In this document: in pieces, positions 47,044-55,984 of the stretch
Numbering within the stretch: position 1 is the first letter of the stretch
Layout of the letters: every line of letters starts with the position of its first letter
NCBI RefSeq assembly: GCF_001458315.1
Contig: NZ_CYRX01000033.1
Span: 248,001 to 312,000, forward strand
Reading direction: 5' to 3'
Length of the DNA: 64,000 nucleotides
Origin: Thalassobacter stenotrophicus
Lineage (GTDB): Bacteria; Pseudomonadota; Alphaproteobacteria; Rhodobacterales; Rhodobacteraceae
Program-made: the position numbers and the translations under genes
The notes under the pieces: generated by a model
Database searches by the model: none
Seen by the model: the letters and a program-made list of their open reading frames with translations, nothing else
What the model was told of the DNA's origin: nothing

Positions 47044-48578
47044 CCGTCGTTGCCGCTGTCGGGTGTGGCCTCATCTGCTGGGGCCTGATCCGAAGCGGCC
47101 TCACCCGACGGGGCCTCAGATGCGGTGCCTACCTCTGGTGTCGGGTCAGTTTCCTGCGCCGGAGCCTCAGCTTCGGCCGCCAAGGCAGACAGCCGCCCCT
47201 GATCCCACTCACCGCTTTCGACCTCGCCCGTGGCATAGCGCATGGTGCCGGGACCCTGTCTCTTGCCCTTGGCAAAGCTGCCCTCATAGACGTCGCCGTT
47301 TGAATAGGTCGCGGTACCTTGGCCGTGGATTTCACCGGCCTGCCAACCACCCTGATAGACAAAGCCGTCAGCCATCGTGATCTTGCCCTCACCGTCGCGC
47401 TGGCCCTGCACAAACGTCCCGACATAGATCGTACCATCCGCATAGGTCGCGGTGCCCATGCCGTGGCGCAGCCCGTCTTCCCACGCGCCATCATAGCGGT
47501 AGCCATCGGCAAAGGTCATCACGCCTTGGCCATGGTTCTTGGCGTTCAGAAACTCCCCAACATACAGCAAACCGTTGGGATATTGCGCGCGGCCCGTGCC
47601 CTCAATCACGCCGTCCACCCAATCACCCTCATAGGTGGCGCCATCGGGATAGGTGATCTTGCCGGAGCCATGCGCCAGATCGTTGCGGAACCCGCCAACG
47701 TAGACCGAGCCGTCGGGATAGGTGACCTCACCCTCGCCCTCAATCCGGCCATCGACCCAAGAACCGACGTATTGGTACCCGTCTGTGCCCTTGAAAATGC
47801 CTTGGCCTTGGCGCTTGTCCTCAAAGAACTCGCCCTCATAGACGTCGCCATTGGCATAGGTGACCGCACCCGTGCCGTGGCGCTGGCCGTTGACCAAAAG
47901 GCCCTCATAGATGTCACCGTTGGGCTGGGTTAGACGGCCCAAGCCATTGATCTGACCGGCCTTCCAATTGCCGATATAGACCAAGCCGTCTGGCATTGTC
48001 AGGGTGCCTTGTCCCTCACGCGCGCCTTTGACCATTTGGCCTTCGTAGGTGGCACCATCGGGATAGGTGATCAGCCCGGTGCCGTCCTTCATCCCGTCCA
48101 CCCATGATCCCTCATAGCGGTAGCCGGTGGTGCTTTCCATGATGCCATCGCCATCATGCAGGGCGTTTACGAAACTGCCGGTATAGCGCACGCCATTGGC
48201 ATAATTGGCCACCCCGCGTCCGGTGATTTTACCGTCCAGCCAGTCGCCCTCATAGGTGCCGCCATCGGCAAAGATTATGCTGCCCGTGCCCTCGGGCTTT
48301 CCGCGCGCAAGCGTCCCGGTATAGACCGAGCCATCCGGAAACTCAGCCGTGCCCATGCCGCGGATTTCGCCCGCAGCCCATTCGCCGGTGTAGACATAGC
48401 CATTGGGCAGCCGATAGGTGCCGGTGCCGTGCTGTTTGCCGTCCAGAAAGGTGCCCTCATATATCCCGCCACCGTCATATTGCTTGGTGACGATCTCACC
48501 CTCCTGCGCCAAGGCGGTGCCGGGCGCGGAAAAAGCTAGGATAGTGGCCAGAATTAGGGCTGTCGATTTATGCGTCAC
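47040..48578 (-). CDS. Secreted MORN-repeat protein
   Basis: A 512-residue protein with a signal peptide (about residues 1-25, cleaved after ALA-Q) and 18 consecutive 23-residue MORN repeats from residue 40 to 453, each of the form Y-x-G-x-W/F-x-x-G-x-x-x-G-x-G. A partial 19th repeat and an acidic Ala/Glu/Pro tail follow. MORN repeats make long beta-sheet rods; in eukaryotes they bind membranes or proteins, in bacteria their roles are little known. The start is a GTG at 48578. It would be a rigid periplasmic or exported rod. Confidence 0.9.
   Translation of the reverse strand: MTHKSTALILATILAFSAPGTALAQEGEIVTKQYDGGGIYEGTFLDGKQHGTGTYRLPNGYVYTGEWAAGEIRGMGTAEFPDGSVYTGTLARGKPEGTGSIIFADGGTYEGDWLDGKITGRGVANYANGVRYTGSFVNALHDGDGIMESTTGYRYEGSWVDGMKDGTGLITYPDGATYEGQMVKGAREGQGTLTMPDGLVYIGNWKAGQINGLGRLTQPNGDIYEGLLVNGQRHGTGAVTYANGDVYEGEFFEDKRQGQGIFKGTDGYQYVGSWVDGRIEGEGEVTYPDGSVYVGGFRNDLAHGSGKITYPDGATYEGDWVDGVIEGTGRAQYPNGLLYVGEFLNAKNHGQGVMTFADGYRYDGAWEDGLRHGMGTATYADGTIYVGTFVQGQRDGEGKITMADGFVYQGGWQAGEIHGQGTATYSNGDVYEGSFAKGKRQGPGTMRYATGEVESGEWDQGRLSALAAEAEAPAQETDPTPEVGTASEAPSGEAASDQAPADEATPDSGNDG
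47220..48461 (-). repeat. Eighteen 69-bp coding repeats (MORN)
   Basis: The 23-residue protein repeat is a 69-base periodicity in DNA. Units diverge in sequence but keep the Y-x-G and DG/NG positions; neighbouring units are not identical, so the array looks old rather than recently expanded. Confidence 0.85.
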
Positions 48579-48767
48579 GGTCTGCTCCCCACGAATGCGG
48601 TGACATCGCTCGCCCCAAAGCTAAATGACCGATAGGGCGGGGGCAACGGTTTTCCCCGCTCTGCGCGGGGGATAGCCGGGATCGGCGCTTTCCCTCCGTG
48701 CGCGATGTCGGTAGAGGGAAACTGCCGCAAGAGCACCAACCTGGGACGACACGGGGAGACGAGGCAT

Positions 48768-50432
48768 ATGTCGAGCACATTCCGCCTGACAATCGCGCAG
48801 CTAAATCCAGTGATGGGGGACCTTGAGGGCAATGCCGACAAGGCCCGCGCCGCATGGGCTGCGGGCAAAGCCGCAGGCGCCGACATGGTCGCGCTGCCCG
48901 AGATGTTCTTGACGGGCTATCAGCCCCAAGACCTTGTACGTAAACCTGCCTTTGTTGCCGATTGCGCCCGCCACCTAGAGGCGCTGGCCAAGGATTGCGC
49001 CGATGGCCCCGCGCTGGGCATTGGTGCGCCGTGGTGGAATGAGGGCGACGACAAACCCCACAACGCGTGGTTCGTGTTTGAGGCGGGTCGCACAGTTGCC
49101 CGTGTCCTGAAACACCACCTGCCCAACTACAAAGTCTTTGACGAAAAGCGCTACTTTCAATCCGGCGATGTGTCTGGCCCCTACCGGATTAAGGGCGTCG
49201 GGATTGGCACGCCGATCTGTGAGGACGCGTGGTTTGAGGATGTCGCAGAAACCCTCGCGGAGACAGGGGCAGAGATCCTCGTGATCCCCAACGGCTCCCC
49301 CTACTTTACGGGCAAGCAGGACGTGCGGTTTGCGCATATCGTGTCGCGCACCGTCGAGACAGGTTTGCCGGCCGTGTACCTGAATCTTGTGGGCGGGCAG
49401 GACGATCAGGTGTTTGATGGCGCAAGTTTTGTCCTGAACCCCCACGGCAAACTGACCCACCAACTGCCCGCATTTGAAGAACATATCGATCACATCGATT
49501 TCGAACTGGGCGAAGATGGCTGGGTCGCGGTCGAGGGCGAAAAAGCCCACGCGCCAGAAGGGATCGAGGCGGATTACCACGCCACGGTTTTGGCCCTGCG
49601 GGACTATATGGGCAAAGCGGGTTTCAAAAAGGCGCTGCTGGGGATGTCGGGGGGCGTTGATAGCGCGCTTGTGGCATGTATTGCCGCCGACGCGCTTGGC
49701 CCCGAGAATGTGCGCTGTGTGATGCTGCCGTCAGAATATACTTCGCAAGGATCGCTGGATGACGCGGCCACGGCGGCCCGCGCGCTGGGCTGCCCGTTGG
49801 ACAACGTGCCGATCTCTGGGCCACGCGCCGCCGTGAGCGAGGCGCTTGGGCCGTTTTTCGCAGGCACCGAGCCGGGCATTGCTGAGGAAAACATCCAAAG
49901 CCGCCTGCGCGGGCTGCTATTGATGGCGCTGAGCAATAAGAACGGTGAAATGCTGCTGACGACAGGGAATAAATCCGAGGTCGCGGTGGGTTATGCCACG
50001 ATCTATGGGGATATGTCCGGCGGGTATAACCCCATCAAAGACATGTACAAAACGCGGGTGTTTGATGTGTGCCGCTGGCGTAACGCCAACCACCGCCCTT
50101 GGATGCAGGCGCCTGCGGGTGAAATGATCCCGGTGAGCATCATCGACAAGCCGCCCTCGGCGGAACTGCGCCCGGATCAAAAAGATGAGGACAGCCTGCC
50201 GCCCTATGAGGTGCTGGACGCGATCCTTGAGCGCTTGATCGACCGGGAGCTTTCGGTGGCGGAGGTCGTGGCGGATGGCTACGACCGTGAAACGGTCAAG
50301 CGGGTCGAGTGGCTGATTTACATCAGCGAATACAAACGCTTTCAGTCGGCGCCGGGGGCGCGGCTGTCACAGCGCGCATTCTGGTTGGATCGTCGCTATC
50401 CGATTGTGAACCGCTGGCGCGATCCGAGCTGA
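48768..50432 (+). CDS. nadE: Glutamine-dependent NAD+ synthetase
   Basis: A 554-residue two-domain enzyme making NAD from deamido-NAD. The N-terminal nitrilase-like glutaminase has the triad Glu45 (LPEMF), Lys115 (LKHHLPNY) and Cys151 (PICEDAW). The C-terminal synthetase has the PP-loop SGGVDS at residues 294-299. The ATG at 48768 gives the usual start, with GGGGAGACGAGG upstream. Monocistronic; hairpins follow the stop. Confidence 0.96.
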   Translation: MSSTFRLTIAQLNPVMGDLEGNADKARAAWAAGKAAGADMVALPEMFLTGYQPQDLVRKPAFVADCARHLEALAKDCADGPALGIGAPWWNEGDDKPHNAWFVFEAGRTVARVLKHHLPNYKVFDEKRYFQSGDVSGPYRIKGVGIGTPICEDAWFEDVAETLAETGAEILVIPNGSPYFTGKQDVRFAHIVSRTVETGLPAVYLNLVGGQDDQVFDGASFVLNPHGKLTHQLPAFEEHIDHIDFELGEDGWVAVEGEKAHAPEGIEADYHATVLALRDYMGKAGFKKALLGMSGGVDSALVACIAADALGPENVRCVMLPSEYTSQGSLDDAATAARALGCPLDNVPISGPRAAVSEALGPFFAGTEPGIAEENIQSRLRGLLLMALSNKNGEMLLTTGNKSEVAVGYATIYGDMSGGYNPIKDMYKTRVFDVCRWRNANHRPWMQAPAGEMIPVSIIDKPPSAELRPDQKDEDSLPPYEVLDAILERLIDRELSVAEVVADGYDRETVKRVEWLIYISEYKRFQSAPGARLSQRAFWLDRRYPIVNRWRDPS

Positions 50433-50465
50433 GGTGTTGCGCCGCCCTTTGGGGCGTCGCGACGG

Positions 50466-50484
50466 CGAGGGACGCTGTCCCTCG
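50466..50484. terminator. Hairpin after nadE
   Basis: CGAGGGAC (50466-50473) and GTCCCTCG (50477-50484) form a perfect 8-bp stem with a three-base loop, 34 bases after nadE. No T-tract. Confidence 0.5.
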
Positions 50485-50485
50485 C

Positions 50486-50514
50486 GCTCCCTGGGATATT
50501 TGAAAACCAAAGAG
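50486..50514. repeat. Dispersed intergenic motif, copy 2
   Basis: GCTCCCTGGGATATTTGAAA followed by ACCAAAGAG, similar to the motif at 4291-4325 (shared core GGGATATTT plus AAACCAAAGA). Lies between convergent nadE and the SseB gene. Confidence 0.45.
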
Positions 50515-51294
50515 TTAGCGCAGTTTTGGCGGCTGATCCGGGTTCATGCCTGGGTTTGCGCCGGGTGTTTGAGTTTGGCTGAGTTGGGGGAGGTCAAACC
50601 GCAGCCCATGTTTGGCCAGAAGGGGTGTGATTGGATCGGCGGCGCGGAAGAAGCCCACGTCGAGTGCGCCGGCCTCAATGCCTGAGAAGGTGAGGGCCTC
50701 AGAGACGGCGCGGGCGAGGCTTGGTTCCGCCTCGGGGATGGCACCGACGAAGCCCAAAAGGTGGGTTTTTTGTGCGTTCTCATAGGTGACGGAGACCAAA
50801 TAGGCGCTGCGGGCGAGGCCTTCGGCCATTGCCAGTTTGGTGTCCAACGCTGTGATCAGGGCTTCGGGCAGGCCTGCGGGCGGGGCGATTGTGTCGGGGG
50901 TTGCTTGGGTCTCGGACGGGGCGTTGGTGAGGGTTTCGGCGAGCCATGCGATGGCTTGGGGTTCTAGCAACTGGGACGAGGGGGCGACTTCGAGGTTTAG
51001 GCCGAGGCCGAGGCCTTCGGCGGCCAGCATTTGTGCCAATAGCCGGCCCGAGAGGGCGGCGTAGGGGGCGGGACCATCGGCAAAGTCGCTGAGCCGTTCG
51101 GGCAGGTCGAATGCGAGGACGAAGGTTTGGCCTTCGACCGGAAACAGCCGAGGCGCGATTTGGTCACCCTCGGCTTCTTGCTCCAGCAGGACAAAGAGTT
51201 CGGCGTCTGCGATCCGTTCATAGAACCTGAGGCGGGCGGCATCGGTGCCTTCGGTCTCGAGGGAGAGGGCGGCGGTGTCGAGTGGTGTGTTCAT
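50515..51294 (-). CDS. SseB family protein
   Basis: A 259-residue acidic protein with the SseB N-terminal domain pattern (FYERIADAELFVLL, FPVEGQTFVLAFDLPERL, YAALSGRLLAQML) and a weaker C-terminal half. SseB proteins were first named from enhanced serine sensitivity in E. coli; their molecular role is unclear. The start overlaps the stop of the upstream UDG-family gene (ATGA), so they are co-translated. Confidence 0.82.
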   Translation of the reverse strand: MNTPLDTAALSLETEGTDAARLRFYERIADAELFVLLEQEAEGDQIAPRLFPVEGQTFVLAFDLPERLSDFADGPAPYAALSGRLLAQMLAAEGLGLGLNLEVAPSSQLLEPQAIAWLAETLTNAPSETQATPDTIAPPAGLPEALITALDTKLAMAEGLARSAYLVSVTYENAQKTHLLGFVGAIPEAEPSLARAVSEALTFSGIEAGALDVGFFRAADPITPLLAKHGLRFDLPQLSQTQTPGANPGMNPDQPPKLR

Positions 51295-51869
51295 GCGAGG
51301 ACCTCAGCGAGATGGCGGCGCAGGTGTGGAACGAGGTCGGCCTCGAACCAAGGGTGGCGTTTGAGCCATGCGGTATTGCGCCAAGACGGGTGAGGCAAGG
51401 GGTAAACCGAGGGTGCGTGGGTGCGCCACGCCGCGACAGTATCCGTGACGGAGCCGGATTTCAGGTGCCATTTCTGGGCATAGCCGCCAACCAGTAGGGT
51501 GAGTTGGATATTGGGCAGCGTGTCCAGCACTTGGGCCCTCCATGTGCGGGCGCAGAGGGGTGGCGGTGGCAAATCGGCGCCTTTGGCCGTGGTGCCGGGA
51601 AAGCAAAACGCCATTGGCACAATCGCGATGCGGCTTGCATCATAGAACTGATCGCGGGTGAGGCCCATCCAGTTGCGCAAGCGATCCCCGGAGGGATCAT
51701 CAAAGGGCAGGCCCGAGGCGTGTACTCGCGCACCCGGGGCCTGGCCTGCGATCAAAATCCGAGCAGAAGCCTCGGCGCGGACCACGGGGCGCGGTTGGTG
51801 GCCAGTGTGCGTTGCCTCAAAACGCGCGGTGCAAAGGCGGCAGCTTGCGATGTCATCCAAAAGGTCCAT
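51291..51869 (-). CDS. Uracil-DNA glycosylase superfamily protein
   Basis: A 192-residue protein with the UDG-fold motif LIAGQAPGARVHASGLPFDDPSGDRL split over strands and the late PLPHPSWRN. This variant group is usually annotated as 'uracil-DNA glycosylase family protein'. An N-terminal Cys-x-x-Cys (Cys10, Cys13) recalls the Fe-S families 4 and 5, but I do not see a complete four-cysteine set. Glycosylase activity is not certain. Confidence 0.8.
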   Translation of the reverse strand: MDLLDDIASCRLCTARFEATHTGHQPRPVVRAEASARILIAGQAPGARVHASGLPFDDPSGDRLRNWMGLTRDQFYDASRIAIVPMAFCFPGTTAKGADLPPPPLCARTWRAQVLDTLPNIQLTLLVGGYAQKWHLKSGSVTDTVAAWRTHAPSVYPLPHPSWRNTAWLKRHPWFEADLVPHLRRHLAEVLA

Positions 51870-52147
51870 GCCCGCAGGCTATAGGCCAGCAGCTCGCTTT
51901 GAAATCCTGGCTGTGGGTCTTTGGCGTGTTTTCCGCCCGGCAGCAGTCCGATCATGGCCGGGCATCATGCAATCCCACTAGGGCCACCCGAAATACGGCG
52001 CTTTTTGGCCCCCGCTCCATTGCGAATGCCACAAGTTCGGCCAATAGGGCGGACAAACAGACATAATACCGCCTATTTCCACCGCTACCGTAAACATATC
52101 TGTCCAGAATGGACGGGTCCGATATGGTGCGGGCGAAGGGCCGGTAT

Positions 52148-52807
52148 ATGCTTGAATTTGACTCTGTCTCCAAGTCCTTTTGGACCGGCACGCAACGCAA
52201 GGTGATCTTGGATCGCGCTTCGTTTCGCGTGGACGTGGGGCAGTCGTTGGGCATCCTCGCGCCCAATGGTGCGGGCAAAACCACCCTGATCAATATGATG
52301 GCTGGCCTCGAAAAACCGGACGAAGGCACCGTGACCAAAACCTGCCGGGTGTCCTTTCCGCTGGGGTTCATGGGCGGGGTCGTGAACAAACACTCCGGCA
52401 CCGAAAACGCCCGATATATCGCGCGGCTCTACGGGCTGGACCCCGATTATGTCGAAGCATTTTGCCGCTATCTGTGCGGGATCGATGAATATTTCGACAT
52501 GCCCATTGGCACCTACAGCCAAGGCATGCGGGCGCGATTCACCTTTGCGCTGATGCTGGCGCTGGAATTTGACATTTACCTGATCGACGAGGGGATGCCC
52601 TCAACCACGGACGTGGAATTCAACCGCAAAGCGGGGTCCATCCTGCGCGAACGGCTGCAATCCGCCACTGTGGTGATCGTTTCGCACCAGCCCAAGACGC
52701 TGGCGCGCTTTGCAGATAAGGCGGCCGTTCTAAGCAACGGCAAGCTCCATCAATTTGAGACGTTAGAAGAGGCCAGAAGGCTCTATGACTATGAAACCCA
52801 AACCTAA
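52148..52807 (+). CDS. kpsT: KpsT-type ABC transporter ATP-binding protein
   Basis: A 219-residue ATPase of the capsule-polysaccharide exporter family. Walker A is APNGAGKT (residues 38-45), the signature is TYSQGMRARF, Walker B is YLIDEGM and the switch His is in IVSHQPKT. The ATG at 52148 gives the KpsT-like N-terminus. The first residue of Walker A is Ala instead of Gly. The membrane partner KpsM is absent from both flanks; KpsE follows with a 23-base overlap. Confidence 0.9.
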   Translation: MLEFDSVSKSFWTGTQRKVILDRASFRVDVGQSLGILAPNGAGKTTLINMMAGLEKPDEGTVTKTCRVSFPLGFMGGVVNKHSGTENARYIARLYGLDPDYVEAFCRYLCGIDEYFDMPIGTYSQGMRARFTFALMLALEFDIYLIDEGMPSTTDVEFNRKAGSILRERLQSATVVIVSHQPKTLARFADKAAVLSNGKLHQFETLEEARRLYDYETQT

Positions 52808-54386
52808 GAAATTCCGCGTGCGCCGCGCCGCGACGGGCCAGACCGAGGGCCAACTCACGAGTGGGACATCCGGGGATAAGGTGTTTGAGACCACGGATGA
52901 CGGTTTTGGCGACGCTGATTTCCGCGCAGCCCCCCCGCGGGAGGGGGCCTCGCCCAAACAAGCCGCGATTGACCGTGAGCTTGCGGCCATTCGGGCCGAG
53001 GGGCTGACGGGCCGCCAGTTGCGCATGGCCCGCAGGGTCGCTCAGATGCGCGGCGTCACACCGTCCTCGGACTTTGATGCCGTGCGCCAATTGCGCGCTA
53101 TGGGGGTCGATCCCTTCGCCAAGGCCAACATGCTGGAACTGGTCGCGGGCGCGAATGTGCCCGCCGTGACCCCCGCTCCGCAGACACCACCACAAACGCC
53201 ACAACCGGCCCCCGCGGGCATTGATGCGGCGACCCGCGCGGCGGACATCATCGCCATTCAGCGCGACATCGCCGGTCGGCGTCGGCGCAAAGTCGCGCTG
53301 CTTACGGCGCGGCTGTTGTTCTTTGTGATGCTGCCGACGTTCATTGCGGCGTTCTACTTCTACATGCTCGCCACGCCGATGTTCGCCACCAAATCGGAGT
53401 TCGTGATCCAACAAGCCGACGGCGGTGGCGGCGGGGCCGGGGGCTTGGGGGGGCTGTTTTCGGGCACCTCAATGGCGACACAGCAGGATTCGATCTCGGT
53501 CCAAAGCTATCTTCTTTCGCGCGATGCGCTGGCCCGGCTGGACGATGATCTGGGCTTTCGCGCGCATTTTGAGGGCGACAATATTGATGAATTGCAACGC
53601 CTCACCCCCGAAAGCAGCAATGAAGACACCTATAAATTGTACCAGCGTATGGTTCGCATCGGCTATGACCCCACGGAAGGCGTCATCAAGATGGAGGTCA
53701 TCGCCGCCGACCCCGCCACCAGCGAAGCCTTTGCCAATGCGCTGATCGGATACGCTGAGGAGCAGGTGGATCAACTGACCGCGCGCCTGCGCTCGGACCA
53801 GATGCAGGGCGCGATGGGCAGTTTTGAGGCCGCAGAGGTGCGCATGCTTGAGGCGCAACAAAGCGTCGTGCGGCTTCAGGAACAGCTGGGCGTCGTTTCG
53901 GCGGATGTTGAGCTGTCCTCACGGATGGAACAAATCGGCGTTGTCGAAACCGAACTGCGCGATGCGCGTTTCCGGCTTGATACGATGATGTCGAACGCCC
54001 GCCCCAATGCGGCACAGGTCGAAAATCTTGAACGGATCATTCGTCTCCGCGAAGCTGAGATTTCTGAACTGCGCGGCAGCCTGACCGAAGGGGCCGAGGG
54101 CACGGCATCGCTTGCGCGGATATCGGCAGAGTTGGGCGTGGCCCAGATGGATCTGACCACCCGGCAGGCCCTGTTGCAGCAAGCTGCCCAACAGCTCGAA
54201 ACCGCCCGGATTGAGGCGAACCGACAGGTCCGCTACCTTTCCACCTCTGTCCCGCCCCGCGCCCCGGATGAGGCGACCTACCCCCGCAAATTTGAAAACA
54301 CGCTGCTGGCATTCATCATTTTCGCAGGCATTTACCTGATGATTTCGCTCACGGCCTCGATCTTACGCGAACAAGTTTCGGCCTGA
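52785..54386 (+). CDS. kpsE: KpsE-like polysaccharide export inner-membrane protein
   Basis: A 533-residue polysaccharide co-polymerase/export protein. It has a long, Pro/Ala-rich cytoplasmic N-terminus (about 165 residues), a first membrane segment (about 173-193), a periplasmic domain with a long coiled coil (about 325-480), and a last membrane segment near the end (FENTLLAFIIFAGIYLMISL). It would bridge the inner-membrane transporter and outer-membrane channel. The N-terminal extension is longer than in E. coli KpsE. Overlaps kpsT by 23 bases. Confidence 0.85.
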   Translation: MTMKPKPKKFRVRRAATGQTEGQLTSGTSGDKVFETTDDGFGDADFRAAPPREGASPKQAAIDRELAAIRAEGLTGRQLRMARRVAQMRGVTPSSDFDAVRQLRAMGVDPFAKANMLELVAGANVPAVTPAPQTPPQTPQPAPAGIDAATRAADIIAIQRDIAGRRRRKVALLTARLLFFVMLPTFIAAFYFYMLATPMFATKSEFVIQQADGGGGGAGGLGGLFSGTSMATQQDSISVQSYLLSRDALARLDDDLGFRAHFEGDNIDELQRLTPESSNEDTYKLYQRMVRIGYDPTEGVIKMEVIAADPATSEAFANALIGYAEEQVDQLTARLRSDQMQGAMGSFEAAEVRMLEAQQSVVRLQEQLGVVSADVELSSRMEQIGVVETELRDARFRLDTMMSNARPNAAQVENLERIIRLREAEISELRGSLTEGAEGTASLARISAELGVAQMDLTTRQALLQQAAQQLETARIEANRQVRYLSTSVPPRAPDEATYPRKFENTLLAFIIFAGIYLMISLTASILREQVSA

Positions 54387-54493
54387 TCTCGCGTCACACA
54401 ACTGCAACGCCGCGCGGTCTATATTGGCACCGGCGTTGCATCTTAACCCCCGCTCCGCCATCCAAGGCCAAAGACTTCAAGAGGGACGATTTG

Positions 54494-55984
54494 ATGAAAC
54501 CTATTGCCGACGTGACGCCCAACACATGGGAATTTCTGCGCGATCCGATGATCAAACCCACCGGTTTTCGTGAATATGACGCGCGCTGGCGGTTTCCCGA
54601 AGAAATCAACCTGCCTGGTATGCAGGCGCTGGGGCGCGGTCTGGGCACCCAGATGCATGAGGCAGGTATCCCCCCGGTGATTGCTGTCGGTAATGATTAC
54701 CGCGACTATTCCGTGGCGATCAAATACGCCCTGATGACCGGCCTGATGGAGGCCGGCATCCACGTGCGCGATATCGGCCCAGCTCTGTCACCAATGGCAT
54801 ATTTCGCGCAGTTCCACCTTGATGCGCCCGCCGTTGCGATGGTCACGGCCTCACACAATCCGAACGGTTGGACGGGCGTCAAAATGGGGTTTGAGCGTCC
54901 GCTTACCCACGGCCCTGATGAAATGTCCCGCCTGCGCGAAATCGTATTGAATGGCGAAAGCATCGCGCGCGATGGCGGCAAGTACGAACGTGTCGATGGT
55001 GTCCTTGAGGCGTATATTGATGACCTCGTGGGGGATTTCAAAATGTCCCGCCCGCTCAAGGTTGTGTGCGCGGCGGGCAACGGCACGGCGGCGGCCTTTG
55101 GCCCCGAGGTCCTGCGCCGCATGGGCGTCGATGTCGTCGAGAGCCACTGCGAGTTGGACTATACCTTCCCCAACTACAACCCAAACCCCGAAGCGATGGA
55201 AATGCTGCACGACATGTCCGCAAGCGTCAAAGCCAGCGGCGCGGACTTTGCGCTCGGCTTCGATGGTGACGGTGACCGCTGCGGGGTGGTGGACAATGAG
55301 GGCGAAGAGATTTTCGCCGATAAGGTCGGCGTGATTATGGCCCGTGACCTGTCACGCCTTCACCCCAACGCGACCTTTGTGGCGGACGTGAAATCCACGG
55401 GCATCTATGCCAGCGACCCGGTCCTCAAGGAAAACGGCGCAACCACGGATTACTGGAAAACCGGGCACAGCCACATGAAACGTCGCGTCCACGCTTTGGG
55501 CGCGCTCGCGGGGTTTGAGAAATCCGGCCACTACTTCCTCGCGGAGCCTGTGGGCCGGGGCTACGACTGCGGCATGCGTGTCGCGGTTGAGATCTGCAAA
55601 CTGATGGACCGGAACCCCGATAAATCCATGGCTGACCTGCGCCGTGAGCTGCAAACCACCTACACCACGCCCACGCTGTCCCCCTATTGCTCGGACACCG
55701 AAAAGTACGACACGCTGGACCGGATCGTGGCCAAACTGATCGCTCATCAGCCGGGCGGCACCCTCGCGGGGCTCAAGATCACCGACATCGTCACCGTGAA
55801 CGGCGCGCGGGTTATGCTGGAAAACGGGGGCTGGGCGCTGGTTCGGGCCTCATCCAACACGCCGAACCTTGTCGTCGTCTGCGAAAGCCCCGAAAGCCCG
55901 GAACAGCTGCGCGCCATTTTCAACGACCTCGACGCGATCATCCGCACGGAGCCGAACGTCGGCGACTACGACCAAGGGTTCTAG
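54494..55984 (+). CDS. manB: Phosphomannomutase / phosphoglucomutase
   Basis: A 496-residue alpha-D-phosphohexomutase. The phosphoserine loop TASHNPNGWTG has Ser120 and the metal loop DGDGDR is at residues 257-262. The sugar-binding GKSGH-like motif (FEKSGHYF) and the C-terminal phosphate-binding RASSNTPNLV are in place. It makes mannose-1-P or glucose-1-P for polysaccharides, consistent with the export genes upstream. The start is the ATG at 54494 (AAGAGGGACG upstream). Its stop interlocks with the next gene in CTAG. Confidence 0.92.
   Translation: MKPIADVTPNTWEFLRDPMIKPTGFREYDARWRFPEEINLPGMQALGRGLGTQMHEAGIPPVIAVGNDYRDYSVAIKYALMTGLMEAGIHVRDIGPALSPMAYFAQFHLDAPAVAMVTASHNPNGWTGVKMGFERPLTHGPDEMSRLREIVLNGESIARDGGKYERVDGVLEAYIDDLVGDFKMSRPLKVVCAAGNGTAAAFGPEVLRRMGVDVVESHCELDYTFPNYNPNPEAMEMLHDMSASVKASGADFALGFDGDGDRCGVVDNEGEEIFADKVGVIMARDLSRLHPNATFVADVKSTGIYASDPVLKENGATTDYWKTGHSHMKRRVHALGALAGFEKSGHYFLAEPVGRGYDCGMRVAVEICKLMDRNPDKSMADLRRELQTTYTTPTLSPYCSDTEKYDTLDRIVAKLIAHQPGGTLAGLKITDIVTVNGARVMLENGGWALVRASSNTPNLVVVCESPESPEQLRAIFNDLDAIIRTEPNVGDYDQGF

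Noticed and set aside
47220-48461. Regular 69-bp repeats as a possible CRISPR array
   Set aside because: Repeats are coding, diverged between units and lack unique spacers; they are MORN protein repeats.
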